Source: Whalleya microplaca
Lineage: Eukaryota > Ascomycota > Sordariomycetes > Xylariales > Xylariaceae
Reading direction: 5' to 3'
Length of the DNA stretch: 64,000 nucleotides
NCBI GenBank assembly: GCA_022497155.1
Contig: MU385724.1
Location: forward strand, 620,001 to 684,000
Shown here: piece after piece, positions 1-10,435 of the stretch
How positions within the stretch are numbered: position 1 is the first letter of the stretch
Layout: the number at the start of each line of letters is the position of its first letter
The notes under the pieces: model-generated
What the model was told of the DNA's origin: nothing
The model's database searches: none
Seen by the model: only the letters and a program-made list of their open reading frames with translations
Program-made: the position numbers and the translations under genes

Positions 1-1455
1 CTCATGGTCTGGCTTGATTTTAGTTTGGTTATTAGATCCGAACTACGTCCGAAATGCAGTTATCTGGAAATCAACGCCTTAAACAAATTCCGAAAGTCCA
101 TCGGCACCTAATTCTCCTTATCTTAAAGGTTAGTTATGTCTGTTTACCTTCATCTCAACATACTTCCTCGATCGTATGAAACGGATCTAACCCACGTGCA
201 GGGTATTTACCAGATCTGCTGTCCTGTATCTCTTCAGTAGTTCGCTAAAGGCAGATATCGTATGCCTCAATACAGCCGTCTAAGCTACGTTGGAGTTTTA
301 GCTGCCAGCTGGTCATCAGAGCACTTCTCTTGTTCGGGTCTGCCAGCAGCGAACCCGGCAATTCGACATTCACGTCAAAAACTTTGGAGTCCCAAGGGAA
401 TAAAGATACGATAGTTCGAAGTCGTTGTGATTCCAGATGATTTCGAAACGATTAAAATCACTGTGTTTTATCTTGAATAGTGGGTATACCTGAGCTACAG
501 TATCTTCTTGTACTTACTGCCTGTTGTCGCAAAAAACGACGCCGTTATTGCGGTGCAGCAATAACGCCTGATATATCCCCGCAACACTGCCGAATACAAG
601 TAGCTTTTGTTAATCTATAAACCGTTAATATATAATACTTGGATATTGTTTTGACTATTATTAATGCCTAATTCAGTGAGTCTATCTTTTGATGAAGATG
701 ACTAAGACATTTAAGTATTGCGTCAAACTATAAATAGCTTAATTATTTGTTCACAACATTAGTAGGATATAGCCTGAGTAGGTTAGGAAGGTTATCAAAG
801 GGGTTAGGCGAGATGTTAAGACGTTAGTAAAAATGCCAGGCCAATGACATATTAAGAGGAATCATTTCAGTAAAAAGAAGAACGGTTGCGGTGATGATAA
901 CAAGGACGACGAAGACGATGCCAACCGCTGATAACCCGAGTAAGGTTGTTACTGGCGCCTCAAGGATCATCTATGATACATTCGCTACAATGATCAAGCT
1001 TCTACGAATGTAGGAGGCGTCATACCGTCAGCGTGTAGTGTCCCAGAGGGAAGAGGGGAGGAGGGGAAAGGGGAATATGAGAGAAAAAGGGGGTCAATAT
1101 TCATATCATAATTCATCAGACGCTTTGCGGCCTTTGCCAATATTTGTACTCCAGTATTATTCTGAGATGTTTTTGCCGTGACTTCTCTCAATTCTCTGCT
1201 CCGTAATTCTCGAAGGACGAATCCTATTACGTACAATAATCCACTAGTAAGCATTAGTCTCCCGTTCAGCATCTGACAAGCGTGCGATGAGGTAGTAAAC
1301 GATAAGAGCCTCAATTATTCCAAGCTTGTTGTATTAGTATTATGCAACGCGGCATCGCGATGGTATACTCCCAACCTGCCGTAGGCTAATTATAGGTATA
1401 GCGAAAAAAAACCCTGGTACTAGTAACACCAACATCCGAACAAGTTAGCTCATCC
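1..1455. other. Intergenic, no gene recognised
   Basis: AT-rich DNA with stops in all frames. The open frame at 994-1314 on the minus strand is low in information and resembles no family I know. The only structured element is the palindromic repeat at 524-586, listed separately. Confidence 0.5.
524..586 (+). repeat. Palindromic 63-bp dispersed repeat, copy 1
   Basis: Begins TTGTCGC and ends GCAACA. Inside is a near-perfect hairpin: CGTTATTGC at 543-551 pairs with GCAATAACG at 558-566. A second copy with the same layout lies at 23883-23942, over 23 kb away. Two similar palindromic copies at unrelated intergenic sites suggest a very small inverted-repeat element. A shared regulatory or structured-RNA motif is the alternative. 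Confidence 0.7.
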
Positions 1456-1665
1456 TCATCTTTTGTAGCTCATCTTCTTGTAGCACTCGTTGCAGTTGCC
1501 TTTGTATCTCCTCTCCACGCTCGTCGACTTGTTGTGGCATTCTTCCCAGCCTCGGCCGGCGGCAATTACCCATTTGCATCTCTTGGCACGTCTCTCAGCG
1601 GTCCCGAGGACTTTTTGGCAGTCCTTGTTGGCGCAGCAGATCTGTTCGATGACTTTGTTGCACAT
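1456..1665 (-). CDS. Small cysteine-rich protein (69 aa), function unknown
   Basis: Unrecognised small protein starting MCNKVIEQICC. It has eight cysteines in 69 residues, arranged as CC, single Cys near 16, 30 and 43, and a C-terminal CNEC pair. It is rich in Lys and Arg, with no signal peptide or membrane segment. I chose the Met at 1665 rather than the longer frame from 1902, because the upstream extension is low-complexity (Ser/Thr/Pro/His) and the frame becomes Cys-rich and compositionally distinct only from this Met. Short intracellular proteins beginning Met-Cys with paired cysteines are common orphans in filamentous fungi; a second one lies at 40286-40510. Cys pairing would allow zinc binding, but that is inference. 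Confidence 0.5.
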   Translation of the reverse strand: MCNKVIEQICCANKDCQKVLGTAERRAKRCKWVIAAGRGWEECHNKSTSVERRYKGNCNECYKKMSYKR

Positions 1666-3272
1666 GGTTGTAAGCTGTGGTATCTTCTGTGACGAGGGGC
1701 GTGTGACTTTGGTGTGGTGAGAGGTGAGAGCCTTCGTGTGTTTGACAGGGCGTGTAAGTGGAGGAGGGGTTCGGGAGACAGCATCGATGGATAGAGATGC
1801 TAGTAGCAGAAATAATTTCGATGGATTGTGATGGTGACCAGTACTTCTAGATGGTAGCGACTGGTCACGACAGTTGGCGATGAAGGTATATGAAAGTATC
1901 AAGGGGGGTGGAAGGGAAATTCCACGGAATTCCCCAATTCATAGAATCCCCCTAGCTAACTCGAGTTATACGAGGCTTGAAAGCATCGAGCCACTGATGT
2001 TTGGCAAGCTGGAATACTTACGTAGTGAAGTACTGTGAGTGGAGATAATGGGAGTCACTCGAGTGTATATGAGGGTATAAAAACACGTAAATGTATAGGT
2101 ATGGAACCATTCCAGAGTTGGAGATAGATCTCGAGAAGTTTCTAGTCTCAGTACATGATCATGCTACGCAAGTGCCAAGGGTCTAGGAAACCGTATACCG
2201 ATCTGATATATCTTCCTGCTCTTAGGAAGTCACCTCGAAGCGGCTACGTTTTATAATTTTTTGGTTTGCGCTATTTCCAAGGACTTCAACTACCAAATCT
2301 GCAGTAAACTCAAAAATTCATATTATTAACTGATTCCATATATTATGTCCTATCTTGGAAAACCATTGCGAAGCCGATTATACCCATGTTATTCGCAACC
2401 TCTAGAGGTCTAGCAGAGGTCCGTACTCGGAACGTATCATTCTTATCACTCTCTTCCCCAATATAAGCCGCAACTAATAGGTCTAGATCCTTACCAACCG
2501 GCAATTAGTGTAAACGTAACCAGGTGCAGGGTATTTAGAGCTGACAAACGAGTGCTGCATGCTTTCATAACGAAGGGGCAGAGATGTTTCATTTTAGCAA
2601 CAATAACCAATGATGTAATTGTTTTCAAATGTCACACGGCACTTCCCCAGAGGCGTAGCACCCGATGACCGATGTCGGAACCCAGACACTCCCACTTGAT
2701 TCGCGTTATCAGTATTTGAGCTACTAATACTAACGATTTCGGTGTAAATGGAACGTGGGAGTAATTACTCGTTTGAAGTATGCCCCGAGGGTCCGAGTGA
2801 TCAAGCTCTATGAGTGTTATTCCAAACACAAGAAGATTATGCAACTGGAACCATGTTGTCCCATTGGAAAGCCTGAAAGATGCAGAATATCCCTCTATAA
2901 ATCTGAGTCAACCTCGGTTGTAGGTAACTTGAAAGGTGTAGCGATGAAATATACAGCTCTAAATTCCCTATTGGCATTTAAGCCCCCTTTTAGCTTGGAT
3001 TATGCGGTAAGGGATGGGTTATATCCTCAATGTGGATGCTCTTGCGATGCCTCCCATTCCTCGAACCCCCCAGGGTACTTGGAAACAAGTTGACGCATGC
3101 CTGAGATTAACCTTTCATGCCGTTAGTTGTGACACACCTCGTGGATCAATAGCAGGAGTTCTTACATCTCCCTATAACTCATGTCCTCCTTGTATAATAT
3201 AGAATCCAAGAGATTGACTCGACTAAAACACATCATTAGGACCAGCACGTCCGGTCGATAATGTGGGAGTTC
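1666..3272. other. Intergenic, no gene recognised
   Basis: Contains only short open frames, including a 112-codon one at 2755-3093 that lacks an ATG start. None has recognisable motifs or splice-linked partners. I see no repeat. Confidence 0.45.
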
Positions 3273-4402
3273 TCACGTCGCATATAGGAGATTGCGGTCA
3301 TCGAAGTCCTCCTCAGGTTGCGACTTGGGAAAATGCTCGTAGTATCGCATCCGATACGGCCCCTGAATCTTGTTCCACGGCTGTCGCCAGACCCCGAGCT
3401 CATCTGTACTCTTTAGCTACATATACGCACCAATAGACCTAACAATTATTCAAAAGGAGAGGGCTTATCGTAGCCTCGTCTTTGGGGAAGGAAGACCTAC
3501 ACTCATTATGCGCATAGAAAGACGCCGCGTCGAAGATAATCGGATCGCCCGTCTCCGCATCCACATCCGCATTGCCGTCCCAGAGATCCCCATGAATCAA
3601 CGCCGGGCGGATAACACGCCCGCCCGTCTCCATCGGCCTCAGCAGCCGCGGCACAACCCGCTCAAAGAATGGGCGCACCAACTGCTCTATCTCCTTACTA
3701 GGCCCGCGCGCAGCTTGTTCAAGCTCAAACAGAATACGCGTCGTCCGCGAGAAGTACTCTTCCCAGGTATCCGACCAGCCGTGGTCGATGCGCGTGTTCC
3801 CGTGGAACGTAGGCACGTCGAAGCCAAACTTCCCGTTTGCAGATGTCCCCGCGCGATGCAGCTTCGCCATCTTCGCGGGGAATGTTTCCAAGTCCGGGAG
3901 CGAGCCCTTCATGGCGCGGAACTCGCACAAGTAGAAGTGGACCGAGGGGAGGCTCTGGTACGTCCCGCAGGCGATGGGCCGTGGGACGAGATCGGGCTTC
4001 ACGGCGTGTATTTTCAACATGCAGTGGAGCTCGCTGGACATCATTTGCCTCCCGTGGTCGCCGGAAGATGTCTATCTTAGTGCGTTAGTGTGGCTGTGTT
4101 GTTCAATTGCTCGGTGAATTGATGGACTACCTTGAGAAAATATTGGACCGGATCCCCCTCGCACTCAGCATCGAGGCGAGCTGTGCGCGTCCAGAAGCTG
4201 GCACCGTGGGTTGTGATATTCAGGACCTTAGTCTCGGGAGGAAGTTCTGTTGTGTTATTTCTTAGCCTTGAGAACTCGACATGTGTGACTCAACGTGGAG
4301 GTGGGCAGTTTGACTGGAAATAACTTCCGGGTCTATCACCTGGATCGCCTCGATTGGGACGTTCACCTCTCCAGTGTCCTCCATGTCTGCAATTTCGGAC
4401 AT
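3273..4402 (-). CDS. Protein-ribulosamine/fructosamine 3-kinase family protein
   Basis: Four exons on the minus strand: 4402-4315, 4246-4131, 4071-3501 and 3403-3273. These encode 301 aa, close to the family length of about 300. Introns are 68, 59 and 97 nt, and all junctions keep frame. The sequence shows the FN3K hallmarks. THGASFW sits near the N-terminus in the nucleotide-binding region. The catalytic loop HGDLWDGN is at about 228-235. The metal-binding FDAASFYAHNEYELG follows at about 248 and is completed only after splicing the last intron. The family phosphorylates the C3 hydroxyl of ketosamines on glycated proteins, which then fall off; it acts in the cytosol. All catalytic residues are present, so the enzyme should be active. 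The first intron uses a weak GTCAAA donor, so exon 1 (29 aa) is the least certain part. Confidence 0.88.
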
Positions 4403-4892
4403 CAGATTTAATTATATATTGAAATTTTAGAGCTTTCGAGTAAGGTGGGTAAACTGGCATGAAGTGTATAGCCTACTTAGTAGCAAGAATGAGAGGGGAA
4501 AGAGAGAGACGAGGATACGTCTATCAGACTACACTAGTATGGCTGCACAGCTGATTGGCCCCTAATGGCAACTAGGTTTACAATTGAGTTATACGTCCAG
4601 GCAGACTTGGTATGATTATTTTCTATCGGCAATATATCTGGCAAATCGAATTTATTTACAAGAAATGTATATAGCCGTGACAACGATGTTCTTGACTGAT
4701 ATCATCGACCGGTGTTTCGCCGTGGATCTCAACCTCCTCTCATAGTCTGAATCAGCGTCTCATCCATGACAAAGTGGATCATTACAAGTAGGAGACTAGC
4801 CCTACGAATCATAATTGTTGATAGAGGAATTGGTTCGATTCTTAGTCTCAATGACGTTTTGTGAGATCATCTATCGTCAAGTTTTCGAGAGG
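4403..4892. other. Intergenic between convergent/upstream gene ends
   Basis: Holds the promoter of the ribulosamine kinase and the 3' flank of the TPR gene. I see no further gene or repeat. Confidence 0.5.
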
Positions 4893-6468
4893 TTACGACA
4901 GCAGAGCTTGCGGCACAAGGCCTTCGGCGACCATATCCTCAAGTTGCTCAATGACCCACTGTTGACCTCGTGGACTTGAACTAAATAGAACACTCATATC
5001 ACCTTGGCCTTGGCCTTGAGAATACTGCTGCAGATACTGTGCGACCGCTGATTTGATGGAGGCAACGTCTTTTTCTTCCGGGTTTGGGGACAATTTGCTT
5101 GCGTTGCGATAATAAACTTCCGCGTTCTTGGCGTTCTGAGTGGCATTATTCATAGCAGTCTGGTGTGAAGTTGGTGGAAAGGCCATAGCGCACAGAAATA
5201 AAGAGGTATCGCCACGTAACAGATGTGTCGTGGCGAGGTCTTCCTGGTCGATCCCCTTTATTGACGATGCGGATTTGAGATTGGCTATACTGTCCGTAAG
5301 AGCGTTCCATCTTATCGTTAAATTTGTTTGCGCGTTATCATTCTGGGCGTCGGCTAGTGCTGAGCTAAATGCCAATAAAGAGCGCGCGTTGGCTATAAGA
5401 GCTTCAGTGGATGCTTCAAGCTGGAGATCTGCTGCAGCAAAAGCAGCATCTCTTTCCCGTTTATAGATCTCGGTGTTAACATTTCCGGACCTGTAGCCTG
5501 CTTCTAGTATAATTGAGACGAGGTGCACCCTCGCAAGGGCAATCTCCTGCAATCTCTCGGGCTTGTCATCTGAGAATATCTTCACTTTCTGTAGAAGGTT
5601 TGTCGAGAGATTCTCGACCCAGGATAATGTATCCGGAGGAGCAACTTCGGGAGACGAGCTTAAAATGCCACAAAGAGTTGTGAGGGTCCCGAGTTCAGCG
5701 AGTACTGTGTCGATAAGCGTATCGTGAGTGACTGGCTCTACGACATTGAACCACTCTCCGTCTTCGTCGGTATTTTCTGGATCTGCACTGCTTTGCGCCT
5801 CTGTGCCGCCGACGCTGCCAGCCTCTCCTTGCTCATTTACAAGTTTCTCCTGCTCTAGAAATTCTCCGTATTTCTGCTCCTGTATGCTTAGGCACCTGCT
5901 TTGATAGTCAAGGGCTTCCCTGAGCACCTTCAAAGCTGTAGCATCCTCGTCGTCATTAGCCATTACCTCAGCTATTGTAGTCAGCACTTGGGATATATTG
6001 AAGAGTGCATCGGCATTGTCCGGATCTAGGTTTAATGCATACAGATGCGACGTCAATGCATCCTCAAGCAGGTTCTTCAGTGGTTGTTGCAACTGGTCAA
6101 TCAGAACCGGGTGAGTGGCAATTTCCAGCTGCACGCGGGCTCTATACATTTTGTCAGCTTCCCATTCTCTGCAAGTCATCCAGATCGCGGCCCTGGATAT
6201 TACTCTCTGACCCACTGGTCTAGGTGAAACCAACTTACTTATTATAAGCGAGATCGATGCTCTGAGGAAACATTTGCAGACCTTGGCTGTACGCATCAAT
6301 GGCTCGCTGAAAGAACCTCATGGACTTAGCTGCATCACCGGCGCGCCATTTCCCAGCTGCATCCTCGAACTCGACACCAGCAGCCTGGAAACCGTCCGCC
6401 GTCTCGAGCTTCTGTTCCTTTTTGGACTTGGGCTTTGCCTGCTTGAGGAATGCCTTTGGTTTGGGCAT
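4893..6468 (-). CDS. TPR-repeat protein (492 aa)
   Basis: Two exons: 6468-6239 and 6141-4893. The 97-nt intron has donor GTAAGT and acceptor TATAG, and joins ...LAYNK to ARVQLEIA. The N-terminus is very basic (PKPKAFLKQAKPKSKKEQK), resembling a nuclear or nucleolar signal. Helical TPR-like units follow at about 37-85 (GDAAKSMRFFQRAIDAY) and about 105-135 (LYALNLDPDNADALFNIS). An acidic, Gln/Glu-rich linker at about 165-200 leads into further helical repeats, including YYRNASKLSP near the C-terminus. TPR proteins act as chaperone-like scaffolds. The basic head plus TPR body would fit a ribosome- or histone-related chaperone, but I cannot assign a specific orthologue. The start is supported by ATGCCCAAACC opening directly into the conserved basic head. 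Confidence 0.8.
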
Positions 6469-6616
6469 TGTGCTCGATGTTTGGATGTTCCGGTAGCTCT
6501 AAATCGATGCGCAATATGTTCACGTGAAAAGGTAACCAAGCTGGCGAATCCTCGTCCTTTAGGTATGCAGGAATGGTACTCCGTACAGACTAGGTAATTG
6601 ATGAAGGTTACTACGG

Positions 6617-7718
6617 TTTATATATGAGAATTGTTATTTCAATAGTAGCCTAATTTAATAGTATATAAAGGTATACGGCAAAATCCCTTACCGCCTACCT
6701 AATACTTGCTATAGCTAATTCGCCTCTAACGCCCAGAGGGCGTTACGCTTTAACTAGTAAAAAATTTATATAATATAAAAAATTCCGGTATATATTAGTA
6801 GAATATAAAAGTGACTTTACTTTTAGTATAACTTATTATATAAGTCGAAATACTTTTGCTATATATTATTATATATATAAAATAATAAAATATACGCTTA
6901 ATAAATTTATATTAATCTATTAATATTTAACGTAATAGCGGATATATATCGGAATTTTTATATTATATAGGTTTTTTTCTAATTAAAGCGTAACGCTTTT
7001 AGGGCGTAAGGAGGCGAATTAGCTATAGTAAGTAAAACAACCAGAGGCTATTTTTAAACTAACTATTAATAGCCTCCATTTATTAAATAAGCCTCTTATA
7101 ATAAAATAGTTATAATTACGCCGTATTTTATTCTAGGTTTTAAATTACTTTATAACCTAATTATTTGCTTAGTTATCCGTTAAGTTAATTACTAACGTAA
7201 CTTCTACTGATTTTTTATCGAGGATATATTCGATATTAGGATATAATCGGTCTCTGTGACGGTAGACTATAAGGTGACATTTGGTATATGTATCATTAAT
7301 AATCTCTCCAGGACTAATAGTCCTGGAGGACAGCTATCTAAGGACGGACGATCCGTCCTAGCTTATGGGGCGTTCCTAACAGTCTCCCTACTGCTGCTGC
7401 TGCTACTGCTGCTACTGCTACTACTACTCCTACACCTGACTGGCGTTTATTATACCCTCCTGCTGATTTAATAGCCGCCTGACGGTATCTTATAAAGCTT
7501 TAGGCTTTCGAAGCCGACCTTATAATACCCCTTACTTTTGTAGGTGGTGTTAAGGAAAAGGGATATGGCAAAATACCCTATTAGGTAAGCGGTAAGAGGG
7601 TTTAGGGAGGAGGGGTGTAGTAGATTGCCTTATTAGGTAGGCGGTGAGGGATTTTGCCGTGTACCTTTGTATACTATTGAATTAGGCTACTATTGAAATA
7701 ACAATTCTCTTATATATA
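6617..7718. mobile_element. Inverted-repeat element (~1.1 kb) with ~90-bp TIRs, host of a nested insertion
   Basis: The left arm, about 6617-6702, reads inward as GAGAATTGTTATTTCAATAG and ends CCTACCTAATA. It is matched in reverse complement by the right arm at about 7632-7718, with only a few transitions over roughly 85-90 bp. A degenerate extra copy of the inner end (GGTAAGCGGTAAG) occurs near 7585. The interior is AT-rich, has no credible ORF and carries a CTG/CTA trinucleotide run at 7390-7430. The 71-codon frame over that run is repeat-encoded and not a gene. Without the nested element the host is about 770 bp. This is consistent with a non-autonomous DNA transposon decayed by C-to-T changes. 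Outer boundaries are uncertain by a few bases because they lie in a TA-rich run. Confidence 0.8.
6705..7032 (+). mobile_element. 328-bp MITE-like element, copy A (nested), flanked by TA
   Basis: Starts CTTGCTATAGCTAATTCGCC and ends in the imperfect reverse complement GCTATAGTAAG. The terminal inverted repeats can be followed for about 90 bp. It is flanked by TA at 6703-6704 and 7033-7034, as expected for a TA-targeting Tc1/mariner-type transposase. It carries no ORF and would need a transposase supplied from elsewhere. It lies immediately inside the left arm of the larger 6617-7718 element. Removing it with one TA restores an arm that matches the opposite arm, which confirms the boundaries. 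Confidence 0.85.
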
Positions 7719-8091
7719 TCTGACTACATGTATCAAAAGTTCTTTCGCGCCAAGGAAAACAGCCTGGAGGCCAATTGGACGTCATCCCGACAGCGGAAAC
7801 TACATAACATGTACTAAGTACCTTAAGGTTCCCATACAGTTTATTTAGCGCCTCTATACCGTGTATCCCTACTGTAATATGTACATACGAACAACGAGCA
7901 TCAATGGAACGAATATTTCCTCTCGGCTCAAAGCCATGATGCGCGTACTAAATATTGATGAAACTCTCCTGTAAGCCGTCCTCCGCCTGAACCCTTAAAC
8001 CTTCTTCTGGGCCTTTTGCGTCTCAAGCGGTGTTTCGCCTGAATCTTGAACCTTTCCTACTGACAGTGGATTGTAATTGGAAGACTGGTTC
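7719..8091. other. Spacer plus frameshifted tail of the repeat gene
   Basis: The part at 7995-8091, read on the minus strand, continues the tandem repeat of the neighbouring gene in a different frame (HKNQSS...VGKVQDSGE). This indicates a frameshift or a lost exon junction at the gene's 3' end. Nothing was recognised at 7719-7994. Confidence 0.5.
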
Positions 8092-9607
8092 TTATGCCCG
8101 AGGATTTCTAACCACTTTTCCGGGCGGTATTTTGCTTGAATCTTTAACCTCTTCCATTGACGGCTGATTATGTTTGGAAGACTGGTTCTTATTAGAATTT
8201 TCTGGTACTTTTTCGCCTGGATCTTTAATATCTTTTCTGTGCGGTACTTTGCCTGAATTTGCTTTTCTAGGCTGTACTTTTTCGCCTGAACTTTTGACCC
8301 CTTTTCTGGGCTGTGTTTTTTCGCCTGACTTTTTCGCCTGTTTCTCGGTCGATGCTTTGCCTGGATCTGCTTTTCTAGGCTGTACTTTTTCGCCCGTCCT
8401 TTCAAATTCCCTGCTAGATCGTACTTTGCCCTTAATTGCATCCAGTCGCCCTTTAAGATCCTCATATTCCTCAAACATTGCTTTCTGTGATTCTGTGTCC
8501 GATTCCGAGTCCGAGTCCGACCCTTCAGGCGTTGGATACATCGTGTATGTTTTCCCCGGCCCATCTATCCATAACCCATCATCAGAAGAGCCGTCATCTG
8601 AAAAGACCTGTTCTCCGAAAATGTCGTCTGACCTCAAATCTGCCTCGTGCTTCCAAGTGAAACCCGGGAGAGTGCCCCATCTATGATCCCAGACATACCT
8701 TGCAATCCAGGACCCCTTCACCTTTATATATGCCTGCGTATTTATATCACTAGTGGCACTGGAGAAATCATGTTCCCGTTGCTCGCGTGTCCGTCGACTT
8801 TCTTCTTTCACCTGATATAGAAATTGATTGATCGGGCGAGATGCATCGCGTTCGCGTACAAGTTCGGCTCGCCAATCCGTTCCAGTCGAGTCGGCCGGGA
8901 TTTTTCCCAGGTCTTTTAAGACGGGGCGTCTATATATGCTCATCAGTTTGGTGGAACTTGCACTCATAGATAAGGATACAGCCATACGAGAGTTCAATTT
9001 CATGCTTCCACTTAGACCTCGGTGGAGGACCATCCTTCGTCTTCTCCCACGCAGGCCTCCACATACCCTGCTCTATCCATTGCCCTCTGATCTCTTGGAA
9101 AGCAGTCTCATAGAGCCAGCCCTCACGGATTCCTGGATGGATTTCTTCGTGCATGTCTTTTCGTTTCCTGAAGTCGGGATGAGCCTTCCAAATATATTCC
9201 ATTTGCTCCAGGACCTGACTGCGAAATTGTTTCCGTGGAGTTGAACACTTGTGTGAGCTTCTTGCAAACTTGTTATTGTTGGTAGCTTCGGTTTTAGTGG
9301 CTTTATTATCAGTCACCTTATTGCCATTAGCTTCGTCTCCAGTAACTTTGCCGCCCGTGGCGTTGCTGCTGTTAGCTTCGCTATCGTTATCTTCATTGCC
9401 GGTATCTTCGTTGCCATTGTCTTCGTTGCCTTCAGCTTTGTTGTCGGCAGTTCGATTATCAACAGCTTCGTTGTCGGCAGTTAGATTATCAACAGCTTTG
9501 TCGACAGTAGCTTCGTCACCAGTAGCTTTGCTGGCACTGTCTTCCCTGGTGTCGGAATATAATGCCTTCCAGTCCCAGTTCCAGCCCCCTAGTAACTTCT
9601 TGGCCAT
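8092..9607 (-). CDS. Orphan protein with duplicated Trp-rich modules and charged tandem repeats (485 aa)
   Basis: Two exons: 9607-8988 and 8929-8092. The 58-nt intron joins ...KWKHEIELS to RPVLKDLG. I do not recognise the family. Visible parts, in order: the head MAKKLLGGWNWDWKALY; an Asp/Asn/Ala/Thr repeat region at about 25-105 built on units such as ADNEAVDN and GNEDNGNED; a Trp-rich module ending PRSKWKHEIEL at about 195-206; and a second, similar module ending LPGFTWKHEADL. An acidic Ser/Asp stretch follows. A Lys/Pro tail with repeated GEKVQPRK units comes last, where the repetition is also visible in the DNA. The frame stops at 8092, but the repeat continues out of frame to 7995. It lies between the two 328-bp elements, so it belongs to the accessory segment. 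No function is proposed. Confidence 0.6.
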
Positions 9608-10105
9608 TATATTCTCTATTTAATGACTAACACCTAATTATTCGGCTAAATTTGATTTAATGTTAAGATGTCGCCGGTGTTTTGAGATAGGGGGTTGTCT
9701 TATGCCACCATTTAAAGGGAGAGGAGTGCGAAGCGACCAATTGTCATTTAAACATATCTGGCATATCACCACCTTGTCAGCGGTTACTTGCTCTTGTTCG
9801 GCTGACTCAGAGCATTTATTATAGAGCTATTTACGGAACTTTGTCTTTGTTTGTCTTTGTCAGTTATTTACTGTAAGCCTTACAATTCAAGGTTTGTGGC
9901 TGCATGCGGGTATCTTTATTGTCCTGCGAGATAGTTCGGTACCTAGCTAATGTGACTTCCAAAAGTTTCCCTTTCGAGAGTTTAATGTTCAATCTGTACG
10001 ATAGGGATAACCTTGGAATACTCTAACTGGTGAATGTGACCTCGCAGTTAAAGAAAGGTAAGCTAGCAATTGTGCTGCCTATTCCTTTCAGAGGCGAAAT
10101 CAATA
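9608..10105. other. Upstream region of the repeat gene
   Basis: Presumed promoter and 5' leader of the minus-strand repeat gene, up to the edge of the second 328-bp element. A doubled TTTGTCTTTGTC-type run lies at about 9838-9862. No gene seen. Confidence 0.45.
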
Positions 10106-10433
10106 CTTGCTATGGCTAATTCGCCTCCTTACGCCTTAAGGGCGTTACGCTTTAATTAGGAAAAGACTTATATAATATAAAAATTCCGATATATATCCGC
10201 TGCTACGTTAAATACTAATAGATTAATATAGATTCGTTAAGCGTATATCTTGTTGTTTTATATATATGACAGTACGTAGCAAAAGTATTTCGACTTATAT
10301 AATAGGTTATACTAAAAGTGAAGTCACTTTTATACTCCATTAATATATACCGGAATTTTTTATATTACATAGGTTTTTTACTAGTTAAAGCGCAACGCCC
10401 TCTGGGCGTTGGAGGCGAATTAGCCATAACAAG
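10106..10433 (-). mobile_element. 328-bp MITE-like element, copy B, inverted relative to copy A, flanked by TA
   Basis: Same length (328 bp) as copy A, with ends CTTGCTATGGCTAATTCGCC and CCATAACAAG, and TA at 10104-10105 and 10434-10435. The interior, for example AGCAAAAGTATTTCGACTTA near 10277, is the reverse complement of the corresponding part of copy A, so the two copies are in opposite orientation. Differences are mostly transitions. There is no ORF. With copy A it brackets a 3.7-kb segment that contains the orphan repeat gene. Confidence 0.85.
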
Positions 10434-10435
10434 TA

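Noticed and set aside
3370..4080. 236-codon plus-strand frame over the ribulosamine kinase
   Set aside because: Antisense to the kinase exons; no motifs, and it runs through the kinase introns.
7256..7471. 71-codon frame with poly-Leu
   Set aside because: Created by a CTG/CTA trinucleotide run inside a decayed transposable element.
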